Below, piece after piece: positions 1 through 5,436 of a DNA stretch of 5,567 nt. A model generated the notes under the pieces. It searched no databases, had not been told where the DNA came from, and saw only the letters and a program-made list of their open reading frames with translations. The DNA is taken from contig CAIVVG010000086.1 in the NCBI GenBank assembly GCA_903909295.1, positions 1 through 5,567 of the forward strand. Reading direction: 5' to 3'. This stretch comes from an uncultured Chlamydiae bacterium. GTDB lineage: Bacteria > Chlamydiota > Chlamydiia > Chlamydiales > SM23-39. Positions within the stretch are counted from its first letter, which is position 1. Each line of letters begins with the position of its first letter. The position numbers and the translations under genes were made by a program.

Positions 1-862
1 AGTCTGTGTAGAGGATATCAGCTTCTACGTTTCCATAGAGTCTGAAGTCGCATCCCAGCATCCACTTTGTGTCGAGGCCGATTTCAGGACCTACAGCCCA
101 AGAGTGCAGTCTGTCTTTGTTCTTCACAGTTGCGAGAGAACCTGATGCAGTGACAGTACCGTCGTTCACAAAAGTTGCTTTGCGAACTTGACCGATCCAC
201 TGACCACGTGCTCCAACGAATGCGCGGAAAGTCAAATCTGTTCCAACATAGTACCAACGGCCCAAGTTGAAATCGACAACATCCAGATTCATTGTCCACT
301 TAGCAGCTACAGAATTATAAAATTGTCTAGAGCTATCGATCCTAGATTGAGGAATCCCCTGACTGCGGAGAAACCCTGTTGCAGCAGCAGCAGCTGATGT
401 AAGATGACTTGACTGGTTTGTTGAGTGATGGAGGCGAGTATACTCGGCAGCCATATCCCAGTTGTCATGATTGTCATAGGCCCAACCCATTCCGACTTTA
501 AAGCCAGGAGCAAAGTCGTTGTCTTGTTGTACATAGTTGCCGATAGGGCCTGTGTTTTCCAAGACATTGCCCACTACCGCACTTTGAGTTTGGTGGAAAG
601 CAACTTCCATGTTGTCTTGGGAAGGTTGCCAGTAGATGAAACTAGCGTCAACCCACATATCCCATGAGCAACGGGTGTCGATACGAGCAGGAGCGTCATA
701 AGCGGCAACGGTCGGAGCTTGTAGCGTAGCTGGGCAAGTCTTCACGCAGCAGTCTTTAGGAGCTGGCTGGCAGTTTTTGTCGTTGTTTTGGCTGAAGCCA
801 GGTGTGATCGCCAACAAAGAGGCAATCATCCAAGGTTTAGCTTTTGTAAATACGTTTAACAT
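1..862 (-). CDS. MOMP/OmpA-like major outer membrane protein, downstream tandem copy (C-terminus cut by window edge)
   Basis: This frame stays open from the ATG at 862 to the left edge, giving 287 codons. It is a close paralog of the gene at 2072..894: both begin with MLN, share a KPW-containing signal peptide (here ending near GFS|Q, residue ~29), a CCVKTCPATL cysteine cluster, the APTxAAYDAPAR block, DTRCSWD, YWQPxQDNME, GRWxYVGTD and HSWAVGPE. Alignment to the complete copy suggests about 110 residues are missing. The likely role is a beta-barrel porin/adhesin of the outer membrane, cross-linked through its N-terminal cysteines as chlamydial MOMP is. I chose the ATG at 862 because GGAGA lies 8 bases before it; the in-frame ATG at 877 has no ribosome site of its own. 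The segment around residues 150-180, which has a run of four alanines, differs most from the paralog and may be a surface loop. The family call is strong; porin activity is inferred. Confidence 0.88.
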   Translation of the reverse strand, partial: MLNVFTKAKPWMIASLLAITPGFSQNNDKNCQPAPKDCCVKTCPATLQAPTVAAYDAPARIDTRCSWDMWVDASFIYWQPSQDNMEVAFHQTQSAVVGNVLENTGPIGNYVQQDNDFAPGFKVGMGWAYDNHDNWDMAAEYTRLHHSTNQSSHLTSAAAAATGFLRSQGIPQSRIDSSRQFYNSVAAKWTMNLDVVDFNLGRWYYVGTDLTFRAFVGARGQWIGQVRKATFVNDGTVTASGSLATVKNKDRLHSWAVGPEIGLDTKWMLGCDFRLYGNVEADILYTD

Positions 863-893
863 TGTTTTATTCTCCATTTTTTTTGCGCAAAAT
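863..893 (-). promoter_or_regulatory. Intergenic leader and ribosome binding site between the two porin genes
   Basis: These 31 bases separate the porin genes and contain no terminator-like hairpin followed by a T-run, so read-through transcription is likely. Read on the minus strand they carry a TTTTGCGCAAAA palindrome (881-892), an A-run, and then ATGGAGA, whose GGAGA serves as the ribosome site for the ATG at 862. The upstream porin has a matching leader (TTGTGCAA, A-run, ATGGAGA) before its own start at 2072, so the translation-initiation block seems to have been duplicated with the gene. Confidence 0.6.
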
Positions 894-2072
894 TTAGAAG
901 TCTAGTCTAACTGTAGCTGTTAATCCTTGTACGTAGAGGTTCGCTAGCGTGGGGGCTTGGTAAAGAGCTCCAGATAGCGCGCGGAATACGTTTTGGTTAA
1001 AGAACGTCTGGAAGCCATAAGTGGCTGAGAGATCGATATACCAGTTGTTGTTGTAGAAGTAAGAGCCCCAAGCAATCCCGAGTTCGAGATCCAAGTGGTT
1101 TCTCACAGTTCCTAGGCTTTTTTCATGTAGTCGTGTGTTGAAACTGGTAACTGTAATGGTGTCTGATGTGGGCGACTGGCCGGTAGTGACCCAAGTGCCG
1201 TCTTCTCTGTGACCGATCTTGGTGTAGCGAGTGTAGAGCATGTCAAATTGGGCATCTCCCTCAAATCGGAAGCCTTCTCCAATCATCCACTTGCTGCTAA
1301 ATCCAACCTCAGGACCTACAGCCCAAGAGTGAGACGTATCGTGGATATTCCATGTAGCCACAAGTCCGCTGTTGGATCCTGTAGAAGAGTCATTGATGAA
1401 AGAGGCATTGCGATACTGTCTGATCCAAGCGCCTCTTGCACCCACGTAAGGACGGATGGTAAAATCAGTACCTACATAGTGCCAACGGCCCATGTTCACA
1501 TCTGCCAGGTCCATCCCTAAATGCCATTTTGAACTGACAGTGTTATACAGTTGTGTGACCGTATTGAGGGCGCTAGAGATACCAGGGATGAGGGATACAA
1601 GGCCAGATCCGTACGTTATAGACTGACCATTGGATTGGGTCTTGTGCGTACTGCGAAACCAGGTGTATTCGCTTGCGAAATCCCAGTTGTCGTGTTTTGC
1701 TGCAGCCCAACCAGCGCCGACTTTAAAACCGGGCTTATAGGTGGTTGATTGCTGAATAACATCCCCTCGCGATCCAGATAGGCGATTGTTGTTGTCATCC
1801 GTCTGAGCAACAGCGATTTCCATGTTGTCTTGGATGGGTTGCCAGTAGGTGAAGCTTCCGTCTACCCAGACATCCCAAGAGCAGCGGGTATCTGTTCTAG
1901 CAGGTGCGTCGTAAGCAGCCATGGTAGGCGCTTTCAGAGTTGCTGGGCATGTTTTTACGCAGCAATTTTTAGGTTTTGGTTCGCAAGATTTGCTATCTTG
2001 ACCAAACACGGACGTAGCTACGAGCAGCGATGCCACAATCCAGGGCTTAGTTCTTGTCAGTATATTCAGCAT
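894..2072 (-). CDS. MOMP/OmpA-like major outer membrane protein, upstream tandem copy (complete, 392 aa)
   Basis: This is a complete beta-barrel outer-membrane protein of the chlamydial MOMP-like family. Residues 1-25 form a signal peptide (two basic residues, then a hydrophobic stretch ending VFG|Q). A short N-terminal cysteine cluster (SCEPKPKNCCVKTC) and a further Cys in DTRCSWD follow; such cysteines form interprotein disulphides in chlamydial envelopes. The body has alternating aromatic and polar strands (VDGSFTYWQP, DNWDFASEYTWF, WGSYFYNNNWYIDLSATYGF) and the chain ends VRLDF, the terminal Phe expected for Bam-dependent barrel insertion. The length matches the 370-400 residues typical of MOMP. 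An in-frame GTG at 2096 and ATG at 2087 would extend the frame, but GGAGA sits 8 bases before the ATG at 2072 and the paralog has the same arrangement. It is probably co-transcribed with the next copy 31 bases downstream. Transport specificity cannot be read from the sequence. Confidence 0.92.
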   Translation of the reverse strand: MLNILTRTKPWIVASLLVATSVFGQDSKSCEPKPKNCCVKTCPATLKAPTMAAYDAPARTDTRCSWDVWVDGSFTYWQPIQDNMEIAVAQTDDNNNRLSGSRGDVIQQSTTYKPGFKVGAGWAAAKHDNWDFASEYTWFRSTHKTQSNGQSITYGSGLVSLIPGISSALNTVTQLYNTVSSKWHLGMDLADVNMGRWHYVGTDFTIRPYVGARGAWIRQYRNASFINDSSTGSNSGLVATWNIHDTSHSWAVGPEVGFSSKWMIGEGFRFEGDAQFDMLYTRYTKIGHREDGTWVTTGQSPTSDTITVTSFNTRLHEKSLGTVRNHLDLELGIAWGSYFYNNNWYIDLSATYGFQTFFNQNVFRALSGALYQAPTLANLYVQGLTATVRLDF

Positions 2073-2210
2073 GTGAATGCTCTCCATTTTTTGCACAATT
2101 GTTCAGCTGTCGCTCGATTTTTCGTAGCGTTGCTATCATGTCGTAACGCGATCGCCCGTCATTTGAGATAGAGACCGAGTCACATTTGGAATGTTAAACT
2201 CAAGTTGAAA

Positions 2211-2216
2211 ATTAAA
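2211..2216 (-). promoter_or_regulatory. Weak candidate -10 box for the porin pair
   Basis: On the minus strand, TTTAAT matches the sigma-70 -10 consensus at five of six positions and would start a transcript about 130 bases before the porin ATG at 2072. No good -35 lies at 16-18 bases; CTGTCA (four of six) is at only 15 bases. The region 2073-2210 is otherwise noncoding, with short inverted repeats (for example GCGTT/AACGC) that could structure a leader RNA. Chlamydial promoters are often degenerate, so this is only a pointer. Confidence 0.2.
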
Positions 2217-2221
2217 TCAAG

Positions 2222-2265
2222 AAAAATGCTTTGACAGCAGTCTGCGCGCTCCAAAATGAAGCGCG
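2222..2265 (-). terminator. Candidate terminator after the NlpC/P60 and small-gene unit
   Basis: Four bases past the stop of the 64-codon gene, the minus-strand RNA can form an 8-pair hairpin (2265-2258 with 2252-2245, loop 2257-2253) containing one G-U pair. The same arms on the plus strand have a C-A mismatch, so the structure favours leftward RNA. A second short stem (TGCT/AGCA, loop GTCAA) follows and leads straight into five T residues at 2226-2222. The GC-rich stem itself is not directly followed by a T-run, so this could be a two-part terminator or simply a 3' stabilising structure. Confidence 0.42.
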
Positions 2266-2269
2266 AAAT

Positions 2270-2464
2270 TCATAGGGAAAGTTCGGACCAATACAAAAAT
2301 AATCCGATGTTTTGTTGAAACGGAAATAAAAGGTCGTTTTCTAAACCGACTCGAAATAAATCAGCGCCACATTCAATGTCGTCGATGTCAGTTTCCCAAG
2401 TTTCAGAAGTCCCAAAATAAATAACGGGCTTGAAGAAAATAAGAAGAGGTACTTTGGATTGCAT
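2270..2464 (-). CDS. Small hypothetical protein downstream of the NlpC/P60 gene (64 aa)
   Basis: I do not recognise this protein. The reading frame extends upstream into the end of the peptidase gene, but the likely start is the ATG at 2464, because a very good ribosome site, AAGGAG, lies 5 bases before it. It begins MQSKVPLLIFFKPVIYFG, a moderately hydrophobic start with no clear signal-peptidase site, then an acidic segment (ETDIDDIECGADLF) and an aromatic C-terminus (FPFQQNIGLFLYW). There is a single cysteine. It lies 40 bases after the peptidase stop on the same strand and is followed at once by a hairpin, so it is probably the last gene of a two-gene unit. A pyrimidine/purine imperfect inverted repeat in the 40-base gap overlaps part of the ribosome site. 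The ribosome site makes translation likely; function is unknown. Confidence 0.55.
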   Translation of the reverse strand: MQSKVPLLIFFKPVIYFGTSETWETDIDDIECGADLFRVGLENDLLFPFQQNIGLFLYWSELSL

Positions 2465-2504
2465 GAGCACTCCTTTTCCTCTTTCTATGCCGAAAGGAAG
2501 AAAG

Positions 2505-3242
2505 TTACAAGCGCCGAATGACAAAATGTTTCGTCGGATCTAGATCTGGCTTCCACTCAAAGACTTGGGTGCGCGTTTGTAAGAGCTCTTCCATTCGCGT
2601 TTTGAGGTCGGAGCAAATAACGCCCCGCGGATAGCGGCTTTCGATGACCGTATCTGAGTCGAGAACGAAGAGGACATGACCCGGATAGACAATCATGTCA
2701 AGTGGACACAGGTCATTGTTAATTAATGGTTTGCCAAAATAAATAAGCTGGCTTGTGTTGCGAGGCGTGGTGCCCCTTGAGGCTTCGTAGAGAAGGCCTG
2801 AGCAGTCAACGCCCTGAAGGGTCCAGAGTTGCTGGGTTTTTAAATCGAGGTTCCCTTTTGGGGGGTAGTAGTTCATGAGTTCGGGGATGCCGGAGCCCCA
2901 GTTGCCGCCCCACACATAGGGTGCTCCCATTCTCAGTTCCATCCGGTGTAAGATGAGTTCATGAGAGGGCATTTGTGGGATGAGCGCCGTTGTTCCCGGT
3001 TTTGTAAAACGGGTGTCGACGTACAAAGGCTTAGAGGAATAAGAGGGGCAAAGCACTTCGGCAATATGAGGGTCGATGTACTTAAGCACTTGAAAAAGAG
3101 TTCCCGGCAAAGCGACAAATTCAAAACAAAAGGGAAGACCTCTTTCGTTGAGCGGAATTTCCGTTCCGGTTTTGCCGCCGAAGGCAAAAAGAAAATCGGG
3201 TGTGTTCAACACGGGGGCGGGTCTTACAGCACATATCGACAT
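2505..3242 (-). CDS. NlpC/P60 family cysteine peptidase (probable D-Glu/diaminopimelate endopeptidase), 245 aa
   Basis: Residues ~105-205 are an NlpC/P60 domain. They show the APYVWGGNWG entry motif, the nucleophile Cys147 in GVDCSGL, TPRNTSQ (the family's PRxS-Q motif), and His189 in PGHVLFVLD. The family cuts the bond between gamma-D-Glu and diaminopimelate, or related bonds, in peptidoglycan stem peptides. The first ~100 residues carry no recognised motif but sit where YkfC-type enzymes have SH3b domains that select free N-terminal L-Ala. There is no signal peptide or membrane segment, so a cytoplasmic role in degrading imported or recycled muropeptides fits better than wall cutting. The position usually held by a third catalytic His or polar residue appears to be Glu201 (IES in place of IHA). 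The ATG at 3242 has AAGGG six bases upstream. The gene is divergent from the oppA-like gene. An orthologue is, as I recall, known in Chlamydia trachomatis as a muropeptide-degrading NlpC protein; substrate here is inferred. Confidence 0.87.
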   Translation of the reverse strand: MSICAVRPAPVLNTPDFLFAFGGKTGTEIPLNERGLPFCFEFVALPGTLFQVLKYIDPHIAEVLCPSYSSKPLYVDTRFTKPGTTALIPQMPSHELILHRMELRMGAPYVWGGNWGSGIPELMNYYPPKGNLDLKTQQLWTLQGVDCSGLLYEASRGTTPRNTSQLIYFGKPLINNDLCPLDMIVYPGHVLFVLDSDTVIESRYPRGVICSDLKTRMEELLQTRTQVFEWKPDLDPTKHFVIRRL

Positions 3243-3265
3243 GAATTTCCCTTCTCTGGTATATA
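3236..3265 (+). promoter_or_regulatory. Candidate sigma-70 promoter for the oppA-like gene, near-leaderless
   Basis: TCGACA (3236-3241, five of six to the -35 consensus) is followed after 18 bases by TATATA (3260-3265), preceded by TG one base upstream as in an extended -10. A shifted TATACT (3262-3267) is also possible. Either hexamer puts the transcript start at about 3272-3275, on or within three bases of the ATG at 3275. This agrees with the absence of any Shine-Dalgarno sequence before that ATG. The -35 box overlaps the start codon of the divergent peptidase gene. Confidence 0.5.
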
Positions 3266-3274
3266 CTCCTCACT

Positions 3275-4861
3275 ATGAAGTATTTTTTGTTTATTATCTC
3301 GATTTTCCTCACGGCTTGCCAATCGGGGCCCGCTCCATCAAGCCAGACACTGAGACTCAACATCCCTTACGACCCTCAGACGCTAGATCCGCGCAAGGCG
3401 CACGATCTCCCAGGAGCTACTGTGATACATATGCTTTTTGAAGGGCTAACCCGTATGTCGCCTAAAGGTCAAATTGAGATGGCTCTCGCTAAGAGCGTAG
3501 ATATTTCAGAAGATGGGCGCACCTACACATTCCATTTGCGCAAGAGTCAGTGGTCCAATGGGGAGTCCGTTGTTGCAAAGGATTTCGTTTTCAGTTGGCT
3601 CTCTCTTCTCGATCCTGCCTTTCCTTCAGACGTTTCTTATCAACTCTCTGGGATTAAAAATGCGCGTGCAGCAAAGATGGGAGAGATTTCAATCAATGAA
3701 GTGGGCCTCCAGGCACCTGATGCAGAGACATTGGTTGTAGAGCTGTCTCACCCCATTCCTTACTTTCTGGAAATGGTGGCTATGAGTGTCTTTTTTCCAC
3801 TGCCGCATCACGCTGTGACAAAAAATCCAGACTGGGCGCTCTCTCCAATGGCTTATATCGGAAATGGACCTTTCTGTTTATCTGAATGGGACCACTCGGA
3901 CCAGATCCAACTGAAGAAAAATCCCCGCTATTGGGAAGCGGGCGAAGTGAAGTTAAAAGGGATAGATCTCTGTATGTTGCCTAGAGATACGGAACTCCAG
4001 CTTTTTGAGGAAAATAAACTCGATTGGGCCGGTTCTCCTCTCTCTACATTGCCCACTGATGCATTGATGGAGATGAGGGAGAAAAATCAACTCAATATAC
4101 GCCCTCTTTTGGGCACTGCTTTTTTTCGGGTCAACACGGCGGAGATACTGAAGGGCAAAAAAAATCCGTTAGCCAACCCTTCTTTCCGAAAGGCTTTAGC
4201 TGTAGCCATCGACCGAGCCTCTATTGCGGAGCATCTCCTGCAAGGAGGTCAATTGCCTGCCTATAGTTTAGTTCCTCCTGAGATGGGATTGTCAACTCGA
4301 GGCTATTTTTCAGATGCGAATCCGCAAAAAGCGCACGCCCTCTTCGTGGATGCCATTTTGGCGCTTGATTTGATTATAGATAAGTTAGAGCCAATTACTT
4401 TGAGTTACTCGAATAATGAACGGAACATGGCTATCGCGCAGATTGCACAAAAGCAGTGGGAGGTAGCTTTGGGAATCCCCATTATTTTGGAAGCTGTTGA
4501 GCCGAAAATTTTCTTTCAGCGGGTATCTAAGAAAGAGTATCAGGTTGCGATTGGATCCTGGATAGCCGATTTCAATGATCCGGTGAATTTTTTGGAAGTG
4601 TTCCAATATCGGGATGCGAGCACAAACAACACAGACTGGGAAAATCCCAAATACATTGATCTTTTAAATCGTTCTGCCGTATGTAGAGGGGTAGAAGAGA
4701 GGCGGGAACTTCTCCGTGAAGCGGAGCAGCTCTTGATGGAGCAGATGCCGGTGATCCCTATTTTCCATTATGCGCTCAACTATTTGAAGCAAGATGGTCT
4801 AGAGGGTGTGGCCCTTTCCCCTACTGGACAAATTGATTTTCGGTGGGCCTTTTTTCGCTAA
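3275..4861 (+). CDS. oppA: OppA-like peptide-binding lipoprotein of an ABC transporter (SBP family 5), 528 aa
   Basis: This is a periplasmic, lipid-anchored oligopeptide receptor that delivers peptides to an Opp-type ABC importer. The N-terminus MKYFLFIISIFLTAC is a short lipoprotein signal with lipobox LTAC (Cys15). The mature chain has the family-5 solute-binding landmarks: LDPRKAHD and LFEGLTRMSPKG near residues 37-66, YTFHLRKSQWSNGESVVAKDFVFSW near 84-110, YIGNGPFCLSEW and LKKNPRYWE near 195-222, FRKALAVAIDRASIAEHLL near 303-321, and IGSWIADFNDPVNFLEVF near 425-445. The 528-residue length is normal for OppA/DppE/MppA. A stop lies just upstream in frame and there is no other ATG, so the start at 3275 is firm despite lacking a Shine-Dalgarno. 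No permease or ATPase gene follows, so it is an orphan receptor in this window. The next gene begins 15 bases later, and the divergent NlpC/P60 gene suggests muropeptides as ligands; that is inference. Confidence 0.93.
   Translation: MKYFLFIISIFLTACQSGPAPSSQTLRLNIPYDPQTLDPRKAHDLPGATVIHMLFEGLTRMSPKGQIEMALAKSVDISEDGRTYTFHLRKSQWSNGESVVAKDFVFSWLSLLDPAFPSDVSYQLSGIKNARAAKMGEISINEVGLQAPDAETLVVELSHPIPYFLEMVAMSVFFPLPHHAVTKNPDWALSPMAYIGNGPFCLSEWDHSDQIQLKKNPRYWEAGEVKLKGIDLCMLPRDTELQLFEENKLDWAGSPLSTLPTDALMEMREKNQLNIRPLLGTAFFRVNTAEILKGKKNPLANPSFRKALAVAIDRASIAEHLLQGGQLPAYSLVPPEMGLSTRGYFSDANPQKAHALFVDAILALDLIIDKLEPITLSYSNNERNMAIAQIAQKQWEVALGIPIILEAVEPKIFFQRVSKKEYQVAIGSWIADFNDPVNFLEVFQYRDASTNNTDWENPKYIDLLNRSAVCRGVEERRELLREAEQLLMEQMPVIPIFHYALNYLKQDGLEGVALSPTGQIDFRWAFFR
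3293..3322 (-). promoter_or_regulatory. Candidate sigma-70 promoter for the NlpC/P60 gene, inside the 5' end of the oppA-like gene
   Basis: On the minus strand, TTGGCA (3322-3317, five of six) and GATAAT (3298-3293, five of six) are separated by 18 bases. Initiation near 3286 would give a leader of about 44 bases containing the AAGGG ribosome site. The promoter lies within codons of the OppA signal peptide, so the two divergent transcripts would overlap by roughly 10-15 bases. A TATATA closer to the gene is an alternative -10 but has no -35. Confidence 0.35.
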
Positions 4862-4876
4862 TTGAAGAGGAATACT

Positions 4877-5281
4877 ATGTGGCGAGTTCTTTTTTTCTGG
4901 TTATTGCCCTTATGCGTCTACGCAGGGCCTGACGATGGCGGGATCATGCTCATCAATGATTCCCCGTTTATTCTCACGGCGACGATCCAGGCGAGCGATG
5001 GGACCTTTTTGGGGCAGCTTTCTGTCCAGCCCAAGCAGCAGAAGAATTTTACCACGAACCTCTCTTACACCCAGTACCAACATCCGGGGACGCCAGACGT
5101 CTCCTTAACGCCCTACACAGTGATCTGGCAGTGTCCTTCAGAGGGGTTCTATTCGATGTGTACAAGTGTCTCTCCGGGGTCCCTCTGCCAGGCTAACCAG
5201 TGCCCAGGCCCTCACTTCTGCGCCCCCAAGCAAAAGAGCAAGGAACAGCCCCCCGCATCCACTCTAGAGAAGAAGAAGTAG
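4877..5281 (+). CDS. Small exported cysteine-containing protein of unknown function (134 aa)
   Basis: Not assigned to a named family. The first 16 residues (MWRVLFFWLLPLCVYA) form a signal peptide with probable cleavage at VYA|G. The mature protein starts with a compact predicted beta region (GIMLINDSPFILTATIQASD, then FLGQLSVQPKQQKNF), followed by five cysteines at residues 86, 95, 104, 109 and 115, an even spacing suited to disulphides, and ends in a lysine-rich, probably disordered tail (residues 117-134). It would act in the periplasm or at the cell surface. The TTG at 4862 also opens this frame, but the ATG at 4877 has AGAGG six bases upstream and gives a proper signal peptide, so I prefer it. 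It lies 15 bases after the oppA stop and is probably in the same transcript. Cysteine-rich envelope proteins are common in Chlamydiae, but a function cannot be assigned. Confidence 0.78.
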   Translation: MWRVLFFWLLPLCVYAGPDDGGIMLINDSPFILTATIQASDGTFLGQLSVQPKQQKNFTTNLSYTQYQHPGTPDVSLTPYTVIWQCPSEGFYSMCTSVSPGSLCQANQCPGPHFCAPKQKSKEQPPASTLEKKK

Positions 5282-5291
5282 CGTGAACCTA

Positions 5292-5318
5292 GCGCCGTCA
5301 CCATGGGCGCATTCCCAT
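5292..5318 (+). other. Short inverted repeats just after the exported-protein gene
   Basis: GCGCC (5292-5296) can pair with GGCGC (5306-5310), and an overlapping alternative pairs ATGGG (5303-5307) with CCCAT (5314-5318) before a short T-run. The two are mutually exclusive. Either could be a weak terminator for the rightward oppA unit, but neither has the strong stem and long T-run that would make the call secure. Confidence 0.25.
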
Positions 5319-5327
5319 TTTCTGGGT

Positions 5328-5436
5328 AAGAAAAAAATGAAATAACAGGGAGCCGCACGAAGCGTGCGGGCAGGAGCGGCGAGGCGCCGGCAGGATGGCG
5401 AGGGAAGCCCTCGCGCTCCCCAAGAAAAAAAATGAA
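5328..5436. repeat. Pair of A-rich direct repeats bracketing the triple-hairpin element
   Basis: AAGAAAAAAATGAA at 5328-5341 recurs as AAGAAAAAAAATGAA at 5422-5436, differing only by one extra A. The copies bracket about 80 bases of GC-rich structured DNA. They could be target-site duplications from insertion of a small non-autonomous element, or part of a repeated unit. Low complexity makes a chance match possible. Confidence 0.5.
5348..5420. repeat. GC-rich triple-hairpin palindromic element (REP/MITE-like)
   Basis: Three perfect hairpins lie in a row: 5353-5359 with 5363-5369 (7 pairs, loop AAG), 5377-5381 with 5385-5389 (5 pairs, loop AGG), and 5398-5404 with 5408-5414 (7 pairs, loop AAG). 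They are joined by two near-identical linkers, GCAGGAG and GCAGGAT. The whole is closed by GGGAGC (5348-5353) with GCTCCC (5415-5420), which shares its first base pair with hairpin one. The composition is far more GC-rich than the surrounding sequence. No reading frame here looks genuine. The layout resembles dispersed intergenic palindromes (REP/BIME or MITE type); a role in RNA 3'-end protection or transposition is inference. Confidence 0.7.

Noticed and set aside
307..567. Minus-strand frame of 86 codons inside the left porin gene
   Set aside because: It is an alternate frame of the partial porin, whose own frame stays open across the whole region and aligns to its paralog.
2073..2096. GTG at 2096 as start of the complete porin (400 residues)
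   Set aside because: It would place eight extra residues before a normal signal peptide and has no ribosome site; the ATG at 2072 has GGAGA at 8 bases, as in the paralog.
2148..2155. GCGATCGC palindrome upstream of the porins
   Set aside because: It occurs once, is short, and has no context suggesting an operator or a dispersed repeat.
1830..2171. Plus-strand frame of 113 codons over the start of the complete porin
   Set aside because: It is antisense to the signal peptide and cysteine cluster of the porin; the Cys-rich product is a by-product of that composition.
2933..3187. Minus-strand frame of 84 codons within the peptidase gene
   Set aside because: It is an alternate frame of the peptidase, with no signal or motif of its own.
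2961..3278. Plus-strand frame of 105 codons antisense to the NlpC/P60 gene
   Set aside because: It shadows a clearly conserved peptidase frame and crosses the divergent promoter region.
4862..4876. TTG at 4862 as start of the small exported protein
   Set aside because: The ATG at 4877 has a good ribosome site inside this stretch and gives a cleaner signal peptide.
5348..5420. Cloverleaf-like fold (outer stem plus three hairpins, 73 bases) resembling a tRNA
   Set aside because: All loops are 3 bases, the outer stem is 6 pairs, and there is no T-loop motif, anticodon loop or CCA end. It fits a palindromic repeat better.
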